Shown: positions 18,798 to 27,429 of the stretch, one piece after another
How the letters are laid out: every line of letters starts with the position of its first letter
How positions within the stretch are numbered: position 1 is the first letter of the stretch
NCBI RefSeq assembly: GCF_021431925.1
Contig: NZ_CP090371.1
Location: 1-64,000, forward strand
Direction of reading: 5' to 3'
Origin: Halobaculum sp. CBA1158
GTDB taxonomy: Archaea; Halobacteriota; Halobacteria; Halobacteriales; Haloferacaceae
DNA: 64,000 bases
Made by a program: the position numbers and the translations under genes
The notes under the pieces: model-generated
The model's input: the letters and a program-made list of their open reading frames with translations, nothing else
Databases searched by the model: none
What the model was told of the DNA's origin: nothing

Positions 18798-18847
18798 TCA
18801 CAAATCGCGACGCGATTTGTGAGCTCACGAGACCGCCGGTCTCGTGA
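18798..18847. terminator. Two back-to-back hairpins between convergent genes
   Basis: First hairpin: TCACAAATCGCG / CGCGATTTGTGA with a 1-nt centre (18798-18822). Second: TCACGAGACC / GGTCTCGTGA with a 3-nt loop (18825-18847). They sit between uvrB and the oppositely oriented MATE gene and could end transcription from either side. No T-tract follows. Confidence 0.5.
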
Positions 18848-18901
18848 ACGGCGAGGTCCGTTCGTCGTTCGCGTATCCGGGGCCCTCCGATCGGCCCCGT
18901 A

Positions 18902-20386
18902 TCAGTCGTCGGCCGCAGTCGCGCCGTCGCCCGCGTCGCCGCCGGCGTCCTCGGCCGCGCGCTCGTGGAGCCCCCGTCCCGTGGAGTAGCGGAAGTAGCC
19001 GACCAACCCGACGGCGGCGACGACGTTCGACGCCGTGATCGCCCAGAACGGTCCGAGCGCTCCCCAGCCGAGCACGTACGCGCCGACCGCGGCGACCGGG
19101 ACGCGGACCGCCCAGTACTGCAGCATCGTCGAGTACATGCTCACGTCGGTCCGACCCGCGCCGTTGAAGCCCGCCTCGACCGTCCAGATCGCGCCCAGCG
19201 CCCAGTAGCCGAACGCGAGGATCTGGAGGTACGCGACCGTCAGCGTCAGCGCCTCGCCCCCAATCCCGGGGACGAACGCCGTCGCGATGAGCTCCGGGAC
19301 GAGGTACTGGACGATCCCCAGCGAGCCGAGGCCGACGGTCCCGACGCCGACGCCGAGCCACGTCGCGCGCGTCGCGCGGTCGGGGCGGTCCGCGCCGAGG
19401 TTCTGGCCCACGAGGGTCGTCCCCGCCGAGCCGATGGCGGCCGCCGGGACGAACACGACCGTCGCGATGCGCGCGCCGACGGTGTAGGCGGTCAGCGCGG
19501 CCGCGCCGCCGGCGAACGAGACGATCGCGACGACGATCAGCCGGGCGACCTGCCGGGCGGCCGACTGGCCCGCCTTCGGCGCGCCGACCTCGACCAGCTC
19601 CCGGAACTCGTCGAGGTCGAGGCCGGCGGCGTCGAGGTGGAAGGTGAAGCCGCGACGCGAGGACAGCGCCGCCGCGATCATCACGAGCGCGCCGACGCCG
19701 AAGCCGACCGCCGTCGCGTAGGCGGCCCCGGCGATCCCCGAGCCGGCGTAGCCGGTCGCGGCGTACAGCGACGACTCGAGACCCCCGAGTCCGAGCATTC
19801 CGAACAGGGGATTGTCGACGAAGCCGAAGATGAGGATCGGGTCGAGCCCGACGCTGATACCGATCGACAGGAGGTTCACGAACAGCGGCGTGCGCGAGTC
19901 GCCCGCGCCGATGAAGCCGTACTCGAACACGTCGCTGACGGCGGAGACGGTGTATGCGATCGCCATCGTCGCGAGGTAGACGGCTCCGAGGGCGACGACC
20001 TCGGGTCCGGGGTCGAACAGCGACGTGAGCTGTCGCCCGAAGACGCCGGTGATCGCGACCATCGCCAGCATCACAGCGACGGCGGCGACCAGCGCGTGGA
20101 ACACCGCCCGGCTGGCCCCTCGCTCGTCCCCCTCGCCGACGCGCTGGGAGACGAGGACGTGCTCGCCGGTGAACACGCCGCCGGTGACCGCCGTCATCAG
20201 CCCGATCAGCGGCGCGACGAGCCCGACGGCCGCGACGGCCTCGCCGCTGAGGCGACCGAGCCAGAGCACGTCGACGACGCTCTGGGCGACCACCGCGAGC
20301 TGCTGGGCCACGATGGGGATCGACAGGAACGCCAGCGCCCGTCCCAGCCGCCCCTCGGTGATCTCTTCGGTCGACACGTCCAACAT
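18902..20386 (-). CDS. MATE family multidrug/toxin exporter
   Basis: 494 residues from ATG 20386, with 12 predicted membrane segments in two homologous halves. The N-terminal half begins GRALAFLSIPIVAQQLAVVA and DVLWLGRLSGEAVAAVGLV, the usual MATE signature; the second half has EVGAPKAGQSAARQVARL and GTTLVGQNLGA. Exports cationic compounds in exchange for H+ or Na+; the substrate is not known. Promoter TATA-like CTATTTTTTGTA lies about 25-38 bp upstream in an AT-rich 146-bp divergent region shared with lipA. Confidence 0.92.
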   Translation of the reverse strand: MLDVSTEEITEGRLGRALAFLSIPIVAQQLAVVAQSVVDVLWLGRLSGEAVAAVGLVAPLIGLMTAVTGGVFTGEHVLVSQRVGEGDERGASRAVFHALVAAVAVMLAMVAITGVFGRQLTSLFDPGPEVVALGAVYLATMAIAYTVSAVSDVFEYGFIGAGDSRTPLFVNLLSIGISVGLDPILIFGFVDNPLFGMLGLGGLESSLYAATGYAGSGIAGAAYATAVGFGVGALVMIAAALSSRRGFTFHLDAAGLDLDEFRELVEVGAPKAGQSAARQVARLIVVAIVSFAGGAAALTAYTVGARIATVVFVPAAAIGSAGTTLVGQNLGADRPDRATRATWLGVGVGTVGLGSLGIVQYLVPELIATAFVPGIGGEALTLTVAYLQILAFGYWALGAIWTVEAGFNGAGRTDVSMYSTMLQYWAVRVPVAAVGAYVLGWGALGPFWAITASNVVAAVGLVGYFRYSTGRGLHERAAEDAGGDAGDGATAADD

Positions 20387-20532
20387 TCGTGAATCTATTC
20401 TCCGGTATTTCCGATACAAAAAATAGCTATCGGTACAATATTCTATCACGATCGGCGTGTTGTTTTTTCCCCGCGGACCGTCGCCGTCACGACATACCGT
20501 ACTCTTTTGCCCTCGGCACCGGAGATCCGCGT
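20387..20532. promoter_or_regulatory. AT-rich divergent promoter region, MATE / lipA
   Basis: Much lower GC than its surroundings. On the minus strand CTATTTTTTGTATC (20412-20425) serves the MATE gene. On the plus strand CTCTTTTGCC (about 20501-20511) lies about 25 bp before the lipA ATG. The arms CCGAT and ATCGG flank the A-tract at about 20409-20431, and a GTTGTTTTTT run follows near 20460. These could be operator sites, but no regulator is identified. Confidence 0.45.
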
Positions 20533-21534
20533 ATGAGTAGTCGGCGGCGCAAGCCCGACTGGCTGAAGATGCGGCCGCCTTCCGGCCAGCGATTCGCCGA
20601 GATCAAGTCCACGCTCCGCGAGCACGACCTCCACACGGTGTGTGAGGAGGCCAACTGTCCCAACCTCGGGGAGTGCTGGTCAGGAGGCGGCGATGCTCCC
20701 CCGAACGCGGAGGCGGCGGACGCCGCCGACGCGAACGAGAGCGGTCCCGGTCCCGGCACCGGCCCGGGCACGGCGACGTTCATGCTGATGGGCGACCGCT
20801 GCTCGCGCGGGTGCAACTTCTGCGACGTGGAGACCGGCGGGATGGAGCCGCTTGACACCGACGAACCGGCGAACGTCGCGAGCGCGGTCGCCGAGATCGG
20901 CCTCGATTACGTCGTGCTCACCTCCGTCGACCGCGACGACCTCGCCGACGGCGGCTCCCGGCACTTCGCGGAGACGATCCGCGCGATCAAACGGCGCGAC
21001 CCCTCGATCCTCGTCGAGGTGCTCATCCCCGACTTCGGCGGCGACCCCGACGCGATCGATCGGATCGTCGACGCCGGCCCGGACGTGATCGCCCACAACA
21101 TCGAGACGGTCGAGCGCCTCCAGTGGCCCGTCCGCGACCGCCGGGCGGGCTACGGACAGACGCTCGACGTGCTCGAACGGGTGGACCGCGAGTCCGACAT
21201 CCACACGAAGACGAGCGTCATGCTCGGCCTCGGCGAGTACGACCACGAGGTGTACCGCACCCTCCGTGACCTGCGGAGCGTCGGCGTCGACATCGTCACG
21301 CTCGGACAGTACCTCCAGCCGTCGCGCTCGCACCTGGACGTGTTCGAGTACGTCCACCCCGACGCCTTCGACACTTGGGCGCGCGTCGCCGAGGAGGAAC
21401 TGGGCTTCCTCTACTGCGCCTCCGGCCCGATGGTCCGCTCCTCGTACAAGGCGGGCGAACTCTTCGTCGAGGCGCTCGTTCGCGAGGGGACGAGCGTCGA
21501 GGCGGCCCGCGAGGCCGCCCGCGCCGCCGACTGA
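20533..21534 (+). CDS. lipA: Lipoyl synthase (radical SAM)
   Basis: Inserts two sulfurs into octanoyl-lysine on lipoyl domains. 333 aa from ATG 20533. The auxiliary 4Fe-4S cluster uses CEEANCPNLGEC (Cys37, 42, 48). The radical-SAM cluster uses CSRGCNFC (Cys90, 94, 97). Between them residues 51-80 are an Ala/Gly/Pro-rich insertion ('GPGPGTGPGT') not usual in LipA. The C-terminal RSSYKAGE motif with its conserved Ser completes the family. It stands directly before pdhABC, whose E2 carries the lipoyl domain it would modify. Confidence 0.95.
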   Translation: MSSRRRKPDWLKMRPPSGQRFAEIKSTLREHDLHTVCEEANCPNLGECWSGGGDAPPNAEAADAADANESGPGPGTGPGTATFMLMGDRCSRGCNFCDVETGGMEPLDTDEPANVASAVAEIGLDYVVLTSVDRDDLADGGSRHFAETIRAIKRRDPSILVEVLIPDFGGDPDAIDRIVDAGPDVIAHNIETVERLQWPVRDRRAGYGQTLDVLERVDRESDIHTKTSVMLGLGEYDHEVYRTLRDLRSVGVDIVTLGQYLQPSRSHLDVFEYVHPDAFDTWARVAEEELGFLYCASGPMVRSSYKAGELFVEALVREGTSVEAAREAARAAD

Positions 21535-21687
21535 TCCCGTCTCCATCATCGATTGTCACAGATTCCCGCCGCTTCCCAGCAGTTTTCGTCGTCGCTGTCG
21601 GCCTCACCCAGTAGAACTGGACGAACGTCCGTTTCACCTCCGCATCGTCGAACGGCTTGAGAATCGGTGGCAGTATTTCTGTCCACA

Positions 21688-21700
21688 GTAAACTATTTAC
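21688..21700 (+). promoter_or_regulatory. Palindromic AT-rich site before pdhA
   Basis: GTAAA-CTA-TTTAC (perfect 5-bp arms) lies 54-66 bp upstream of the pdhA GTG, next to AT-rich stretches that could include the TATA box. It is a candidate operator. The rest of the 219-bp lipA-pdhA gap shows no gene. Confidence 0.35.
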
Positions 21701-21753
21701 GAAAACACTATCACGCGGGGCGGACAGCGTTCGGGTATGCGAAGGTGGGTACC

Positions 21754-22869
21754 GTGAGCACGCTCGAGCGCGACCCCCGCGACGGCATGGTGCAGGTCCT
21801 GGACGAGGACGGGGGCGTCGTCGGCGACGTGCCGGACCTCTCCGAGGAGGAGTTCGTCGCGATGTACCGTCACATGAAACTCGCCCGCCACTTCGACGAG
21901 CGGGCGGTGTCTCTCCAGCGACAGGGGCGGATGGGGACGTACCCGCCGCTGTCCGGCCAGGAGGGAGCGCAGGTCGGCTCCGCGATGGCGCTGGCCGAGG
22001 ACGACTGGATGATCCCCTCCTACCGCGAACACGGCGCGGCGATGGTTCGCGGGCTCTCGCTGGAACAGACGCTGCTGTACTGGATGGGCGACGAGCGCGG
22101 GAGCCTCGTCCCAGAGGAGGCGAACGTCTTCACGCCCGCCGTGCCGATCGCCAGCCAGATCCCCCACGCGACGGGGATGGCCTGGGCGGACAAGCTGCAG
22201 GGCGACGGCGAGACCGACACCGCCTTCATCTGCTACTTCGGCGACGGGGCGACCAGCGAGGGCGACTTCCACGAGGGATTGAACTTCGCGGGCGTGTTCG
22301 ACACGCCGACGGTGTTCTTCTGCAACAACAACCAGTGGGCCATCTCGGTTCCCAGGGAGCGCCAGACGAACAGCGAGACGCTGGCGCAGAAGGCCGTCGC
22401 CTACGGCTTCGAGGGCGTCCAGATCGACGGAATGGACCCGCTGGCGGTGTACAAGGCGACGACGGAGGCGCTGGAGAAGGCGAGGAATCCCGGCGAGGGC
22501 GAGCGCCGCCCGACGCTGATCGAGGCGGTCCAGTACCGCTTCGGCGCGCACACCACCGCCGACGACCCCAGCGTCTACCGCGAGGAGGACGAGGTGGAGA
22601 AGTGGAAGGCGAAGGACCCGATCCCCCGCCTGGAGGAGTTCCTCCGGAACCAGGGGATCCTCGACGACGAGCGCGTCGCCGAGGTAGAGGAGTCCGTCCG
22701 CGAGGCGGTCGCCAACGCCATCGACGCCGCCGAGTCGACGGTGCGGCCCGACCCCGGATCGATGTTCGATCACGTGTTCGCCGAGCAGTCCCCCGAACTG
22801 CGGCGGCAGGCCGAGGAGTTCGCACAGCTTCGCGAGGAGTACGGCGACGAGGCGTTCCTGGAGGAGTGA
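21754..22869 (+). CDS. pdhA: Pyruvate/branched-chain 2-oxoacid dehydrogenase E1 alpha
   Basis: Thiamine-diphosphate subunit of a 2-oxoacid dehydrogenase complex. GTG 21754 (371 aa, MSTLERDPRDGMVQVLD) is preferred; a longer start at 21667 would add 29 poor residues through the promoter. The ThDP motif runs from GDGATSEGDF to NNQWAIS, and the phosphorylation-loop-like YRFGAHTTADDPS is present. It is followed after 1 bp by E1 beta, then E2. Haloarchaea use ferredoxin for pyruvate oxidation, so the substrate may be branched-chain 2-oxoacids rather than pyruvate. Confidence 0.92.
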   Translation: MSTLERDPRDGMVQVLDEDGGVVGDVPDLSEEEFVAMYRHMKLARHFDERAVSLQRQGRMGTYPPLSGQEGAQVGSAMALAEDDWMIPSYREHGAAMVRGLSLEQTLLYWMGDERGSLVPEEANVFTPAVPIASQIPHATGMAWADKLQGDGETDTAFICYFGDGATSEGDFHEGLNFAGVFDTPTVFFCNNNQWAISVPRERQTNSETLAQKAVAYGFEGVQIDGMDPLAVYKATTEALEKARNPGEGERRPTLIEAVQYRFGAHTTADDPSVYREEDEVEKWKAKDPIPRLEEFLRNQGILDDERVAEVEESVREAVANAIDAAESTVRPDPGSMFDHVFAEQSPELRRQAEEFAQLREEYGDEAFLEE

Positions 22870-22870
22870 C

Positions 22871-23875
22871 ATGAGCAGTCAAGAACAAGATCAAGCCACG
22901 CAGAACCTGACGCTGGTACAGTCGGTCCGCGACGCGCTCGCGACCGAGATGGAGTCGGACGACGACGTGCTCGTGATGGGCGAGGACGTCGGCAAAAACG
23001 GCGGCGTCTTCCGCGCCACCGAGGGCCTGTACGACGAGTTCGGCGAGGACCGCGTCATCGACACTCCGCTGGCGGAGTCGGGCATCATCGGCACGGCGGT
23101 CGGCATGGCCGCGATGGGGCTGAAGCCGGTGCCGGAGATCCAGTTCTCCGGGTTCATGTACCCCGGGTTCGACCAGATCGTGAGCCACATGGCCCGCCTG
23201 CGCACTCGGTCGCGGAGCCGGTACACGCTGCCGATGGTGCTCCGTGCGCCGTACGGCGGGGGCATCCGCGCGCCAGAACACCACTCCGAGTCGAAGGAGG
23301 CGTTCTACGCCCACGAGGCCGGGCTGAAGGTGGTGATGCCCTCGACGCCGTACGACACGAAGGGCCTGCTCATCTCGGCGATCCGCGACCCGGACCCGGT
23401 GATCTTCCTGGAGCCGAAGCTCATCTACCGCGCCTTCCGAGGCGAGGTACCCGAAGACGACTACGAGGTGCCGATCGGCGAGGCGACGACCCGCCGCGAG
23501 GGGTCGGACGTGTCCGTGTTCACCTACGGCGCGATGACGCGCCCCTCGCTCGAGGCGGCCGAGGAGCTTGCCGAGGAGGGGATCGACGCGGAGGTCGTCG
23601 ACCTCAGAACGGTCTCGCCGATGGACCGCGAGGCCATCGTCGAGTCGTTCAAGAAGACCGGTCGCGCGTGCGTCGTCCACGAGGCTCCGAGGACAGGCGG
23701 GCTCGCCGGCGAGATAACCGCCACGCTCCAGGAGGAGGCGCTGCTGTACCAGGAGGCTCCGATACAGCGCGTGACGGGCTACGACGTGCCGTATCCGCTG
23801 TACGCCCTGGAGGACTACTACATGCCGAACGCGGCGCGAGTCGCCGACGGTATCAAGGAGGCCGTGGACTTCTGA
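22871..23875 (+). CDS. pdhB: 2-oxoacid dehydrogenase E1 beta
   Basis: 334-aa partner of E1 alpha, forming the alpha2beta2 ThDP enzyme. It begins NLTLVQSVRDALATEMESDD and has the family marks VMGEDVGKNGGVFRATEGL, FGEDRVIDTPLAESGI and VSPMDREAIVESFKKTGR. The start is 1 bp after the E1 alpha stop and the end 2 bp before E2, so the three genes are almost certainly one transcript. Confidence 0.95.
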   Translation: MSSQEQDQATQNLTLVQSVRDALATEMESDDDVLVMGEDVGKNGGVFRATEGLYDEFGEDRVIDTPLAESGIIGTAVGMAAMGLKPVPEIQFSGFMYPGFDQIVSHMARLRTRSRSRYTLPMVLRAPYGGGIRAPEHHSESKEAFYAHEAGLKVVMPSTPYDTKGLLISAIRDPDPVIFLEPKLIYRAFRGEVPEDDYEVPIGEATTRREGSDVSVFTYGAMTRPSLEAAEELAEEGIDAEVVDLRTVSPMDREAIVESFKKTGRACVVHEAPRTGGLAGEITATLQEEALLYQEAPIQRVTGYDVPYPLYALEDYYMPNAARVADGIKEAVDF

Positions 23876-23877
23876 CC

Positions 23878-25581
23878 ATGGCCGAGAAGGAGTTCAAACT
23901 CCCCGACGTCGGCGAGGGCGTCGCAGAGGGGGAGCTCGTCAACTGGCTGGTCGACCCCGGCGACACCGTCACCGAGGACCAGCCGGTCGCCGAGGTCGAG
24001 ACGGACAAGGCGCTCGTGGAGGTCCCGTCCCCGTACAACGGGACGGTGAAGCAACTGCACGTCGAGGAGGGCCAGATGGTCCCCGTCGGCGACGTGATCG
24101 TCACTTACGAGGTCGCGGACGAGGAGGGCGAGGCCGGGAGCGACGGGACGGCCGAGGAATCCACCGACGAGTCCGCGGAAGCGACGGGATCGGCCGCCGC
24201 TGAGACCGCCGAGACCGCCGAGGCTGGAGACGACGCGGATGACTCGGCCGACGCGGCCGACACGAGCGCCGCCGGCGACGCTGCCGACGACGCCGACGAG
24301 ACGCCGGCACCGTCGTCGGGTCGCGTGTTCGCGCCGCCCTCGGCCCGCCGGGCCGCACGCGAACTCGGCGTCGACATCGCCGCCGTCGAGGGGAGCGGTC
24401 CAGGCGGGCGCGTCACCGAGGGCGACGTGCGCGCCCACGTCGAGTCCGACGGCGCGCCCGATACGGGTGCCGCCGGCGACGCCGACGGAGGCGACTCCTC
24501 CGGGCCGAAGCCGGTCGACATCGACGGCAAGCGGTCGGCAGTCTCTCGAAAGAACGGCGACGGCGAGGCCGCCGGAGCCGACGCGTCCGCGTCGGCAGCG
24601 TCGTCCGTCGAGGCGGCGGGTCGCGACCGGACGCTCGCGGTGCCGGCGACGCGCAAGGCCGCCGAGGAGGCGGGCGTCGACATCGACGACGTGCCGACCG
24701 ACGAGACGCGCGACGGCGAGGCGTTCGTCTCGACCGAGCAGGTGCAGCAGTACGCGCAGGCCGTGAAAGAGGCGAAGGCCGCCGAGGCGGCGGCCGAGTC
24801 CGCGACGGCCGGCGGCGACGGGGCGACCGCGACCGCTGAGGGCGGCGACGGCGAGGCGGCCCCGTCTGCCGCGTCCGCCTCCCGGGAGCCGGAGACGGTC
24901 CCGTACCGCGGCGTCCGCCGCACCATCGGCACCCAGATGGCGGAGTCGAAGTACACGGCCCCGCACGTCAGCCACCACGACACGGCCGTCGTCGACGACC
25001 TCGTCGACACCCGCGCGGAGCTGAAAGCGCGCGCCGCCGAGCGCGACGTGAAGCTGACGTACATGCCGTTCGTGATGAAGGCGATCGTGGCCGGACTCAA
25101 GCAGTTCCCGTACCTCAACTCCGAGCTTCGCGAGGACGACGAGGAGATCCTCCTCAAGAAGGAGTACAACGTCGGCATCGCGGTCGCGACCGACGCGGGG
25201 CTGATGGTCCCCGTGGTCGAGGACGTCGACGAGAAGGGGCTGCTGCGGATCGCCGAGGAGGTGAACGACCTGGCCGCCCGCGCCCGCGACCGGAAGCTCG
25301 CCCGCGAGGAGATGCAGGGCGGCACCTTCACGATCACCAACTTCGGCGCGGTCGGCGGCGAGTACGCCACCCCGATCATCAACTACCCCGAGACGGCGAT
25401 CATGGGACTGGGCGCGATCGACGAGCGACCGGTCGCCGAGGACGGCGAGGTGCGGGCGGCCCACACGCTGCCGCTGTCGCTGTCGATCGACCACCGCGTC
25501 ATCGACGGCGCGGAGGCGGGGCGGTTCACGAACTTCGTGATGGAGCGGCTGGAGAACCCCGAGCTGTTGCTGCTGGAGTAG
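23878..25581 (+). CDS. pdhC: 2-oxoacid dehydrogenase E2, dihydrolipoyl acyltransferase
   Basis: 567 residues, the core that moves acyl groups on a lipoyl arm. Residues 1-80 are one lipoyl domain with Lys44 in ETDKALVEV. After an acidic linker there are two peripheral-subunit-binding-like segments, at about 147-188 (FAPPSARRAARELGVD) and about 251-293 (VPATRKAAEEAGVD). Most E2 proteins have one. The catalytic domain starts near 340 and ends with HRVIDGAEAG (His539, Asp543). No E3 (lpd) gene follows; the next gene is threonine ammonia-lyase, 94 bp on. Confidence 0.95.
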   Translation: MAEKEFKLPDVGEGVAEGELVNWLVDPGDTVTEDQPVAEVETDKALVEVPSPYNGTVKQLHVEEGQMVPVGDVIVTYEVADEEGEAGSDGTAEESTDESAEATGSAAAETAETAEAGDDADDSADAADTSAAGDAADDADETPAPSSGRVFAPPSARRAARELGVDIAAVEGSGPGGRVTEGDVRAHVESDGAPDTGAAGDADGGDSSGPKPVDIDGKRSAVSRKNGDGEAAGADASASAASSVEAAGRDRTLAVPATRKAAEEAGVDIDDVPTDETRDGEAFVSTEQVQQYAQAVKEAKAAEAAAESATAGGDGATATAEGGDGEAAPSAASASREPETVPYRGVRRTIGTQMAESKYTAPHVSHHDTAVVDDLVDTRAELKARAAERDVKLTYMPFVMKAIVAGLKQFPYLNSELREDDEEILLKKEYNVGIAVATDAGLMVPVVEDVDEKGLLRIAEEVNDLAARARDRKLAREEMQGGTFTITNFGAVGGEYATPIINYPETAIMGLGAIDERPVAEDGEVRAAHTLPLSLSIDHRVIDGAEAGRFTNFVMERLENPELLLLE

Positions 25582-25675
25582 CCGGACCGCGCGGCGGGTC
25601 GTCCGCCACGACTCGCAGCCGGGTTCCGATCCACGCAACTTTTGCGCCCCCACGGAGACGCCACCTCCAACAGCC

Positions 25676-26917
25676 ATGTCCGACCTCGTCACCGTCACCG
25701 ACATCCGGCGGGCCCGCGAGCGATTCGACCCGGAGATCGTTCGCGAGACGCCGGTCGAGCGCTCGCGGTCGCTCTCGGAGATGAGCGGCGCGGACGTGCG
25801 CCTCAAGATGGAACACCTCCAGCGCACCGGCTCGTTCAAGACCCGCGGTGCGTCGAACAAGATCCACGAGCTCGTCGCGGGCGGCGCGAGCCGGTCGGAC
25901 GCGGGCGACGCCGAGCGCGTCGTCGCCGCGAGCGCCGGCAACCACGCCCAGGGGGTCGCGCTGGCGGCCACGAACGCCGGGATCCCCTCGACGGTCGTCA
26001 TGCCCGAGGACGCCCCGCAGGCGAAGGTCGACGCCACCCGCGGCTACGGCGCGGAGGTCGTCCTCCGCGGCCGGGAGTTCCAGGTCGCGGTCGCCCACGC
26101 CCGCGACCTGGCCGACGAGCCCGGAGCCGTCTTCGTTCACGCCTACGACGACCCTGCGATCGTCGCCGGCCAGGGTACGCTCGGCCTCGAAATTGCCGAA
26201 CAGGTGCCGGATCTCGACACCGTGATCGTGCCCATCGGCGGGGGCGGCCTCATCGGGGGAGTCGCCACCGCCCTCGCGGCGGTCGCCCCCGAGGTGCGCG
26301 TCGTCGGCGTGCAGGCCGATGACGCCGCGACCGTGCCCGAGAGCCTCGACAAGGGCGAACCCGTCGACCGCGAGGAGACCCGCACCATCGCCGACGGCAT
26401 CGCGACCGGCGGCGTCGCCGACCTCACCTACGACCTCATCGAGCGCCATGTCGACGAGGTGGTCACCGTCAGCGACGACGAGATCGCCCACGCCATCCTC
26501 ACGCTCCTGGGGCGCGCCAAGCAACTGGTCGAGGGCGCGGGCGCGGCCTCGGTCGCCGGCCTCCTGTCTGGTCGCGTCGACGTGACCGACGAGACGGTCG
26601 TCCCGCTGCTGTGCGGCGGCAACATCGACATGTCGATGCTCGACACCGTGCTCGAACACGCGATGACCGACCGCGACCAACTGCTGCGCCTGCGCGTCCG
26701 CATCGAGGACGAGCCCGGTGAGCTGTCGACGCTGTCGACGGTCCTCGCCGACCGCGGCGCGAACGTCCGTCACGTCCGCCACGACCGCGCCGTCGGGGAG
26801 CTCCGCGTCGGCGAGGCGTACCTCACCTTCGAGGTGAACACGTCCGGACGCGAACACGCCACCCAGCTCATCGACGCGATCGACGAGCGCGGCTACGAGG
26901 TAACCCGGATAAACTGA
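25676..26917 (+). CDS. ilvA: Threonine ammonia-lyase with ACT domain
   Basis: PLP enzyme turning threonine into 2-oxobutyrate for isoleucine synthesis. 413 aa. The PLP Lys55 lies in RTGSFKTRGA, the phosphate loop is GGGGLIGG, and SAGNHAQGVA is the substrate loop. Residues from about 330 form one ACT domain (LRVRIEDEPGELSTLSTVLADR), the short allosteric or biodegradative form rather than the two-ACT biosynthetic type. TATA-like ACTTTTGCG is about 30 bp before the ATG, so it has its own promoter after pdhABC. A role in serine/threonine degradation is also possible. Confidence 0.92.
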   Translation: MSDLVTVTDIRRARERFDPEIVRETPVERSRSLSEMSGADVRLKMEHLQRTGSFKTRGASNKIHELVAGGASRSDAGDAERVVAASAGNHAQGVALAATNAGIPSTVVMPEDAPQAKVDATRGYGAEVVLRGREFQVAVAHARDLADEPGAVFVHAYDDPAIVAGQGTLGLEIAEQVPDLDTVIVPIGGGGLIGGVATALAAVAPEVRVVGVQADDAATVPESLDKGEPVDREETRTIADGIATGGVADLTYDLIERHVDEVVTVSDDEIAHAILTLLGRAKQLVEGAGAASVAGLLSGRVDVTDETVVPLLCGGNIDMSMLDTVLEHAMTDRDQLLRLRVRIEDEPGELSTLSTVLADRGANVRHVRHDRAVGELRVGEAYLTFEVNTSGREHATQLIDAIDERGYEVTRIN

Positions 26918-27408
26918 CACGTCTCGTGCCGCGGTGACAACTCTCCACGCGCCGATCGTGGGAACCGTCCGCACTCCAGTCGAAACGAAGGGGTACTCGC
27001 GTCGGAGTCTGACGACTTTCGGCATATACGAAACGATTCAGCCGTTGACCGTTGTCTGACGGACGTCTGCTTTCAGACGGACGAACGGCTCTCGCTCGAC
27101 CGACACATGTCAGATTAAAACTAGTATCGATCGACCGAAACGGGTCCCGGGGGATCGCCTCGACTGGAGGAGAGTTCTCGGCGAACGACGCGTCTACCGG
27201 CGGGTGGCCGTCCCCCGAGGGTTCGTCCGTTCGCTTCGCTCACTCCGCGCCGCTCGCGCTCACGGCTCGCTTCGCTCGCCGTTCACGTATCGAGGCCTCG
27301 CTCACTACGTCCGCTCGGCCTCGCCCATTTCGTGGGCGGTTCGGGCGAGACGGTCTCACTCCGTTCGACCGCCTCCACCTCACCGCCGACTATCCGAGCC
27401 CTCGCTCA
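26918..27408. other. 491-bp gap after ilvA, no supported gene
   Basis: No convincing ORF. It holds a TATA-like GGCATATACG (27022-27031), then a perfect hairpin CGTCTG-CTTT-CAGACG (27064-27079) and an AT-rich GATTAAAACTAG (about 27114-27125), which together could be a short RNA unit. Further on are a GAGCGAAGCGA-class hairpin (27262-27282) and the first of two 30-bp repeats. Between these lies GC-rich 'TTCGCTC' low-complexity DNA. Confidence 0.4.
27262..27282. repeat. Hairpin with TCGCTTCGCTC loop
   Basis: Stem ACGGC/GCCGT, 11-nt loop TCGCTTCGCTC, which is the complement of GAGCGAAGCGA. Same loop and different stem compared with the hairpins at 18694, 18762 and 43387. Confidence 0.5.
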
Positions 27409-27429
27409 CTACGTTCGCTCGGCCTCGCC
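27296..27429. repeat. Pair of 30-bp direct repeats at 3' end of DUF460 gene
   Basis: Copies at 27296-27325 and 27400-27429 differ by one base (CTCACTACGTCCGCTCGG versus CTCACTACGTTCGCTCGG in the core). The second copy contains the stop codon and last six codons of the minus-strand DUF460 gene, so part of its C-terminus may derive from the repeat. Confidence 0.7.

Noticed and set aside
18692-18847. CRISPR array between uvrB and the MATE gene
   Set aside because: Just two 37-bp copies, with hairpins that extend into gene ends, no further units and no cas genes.
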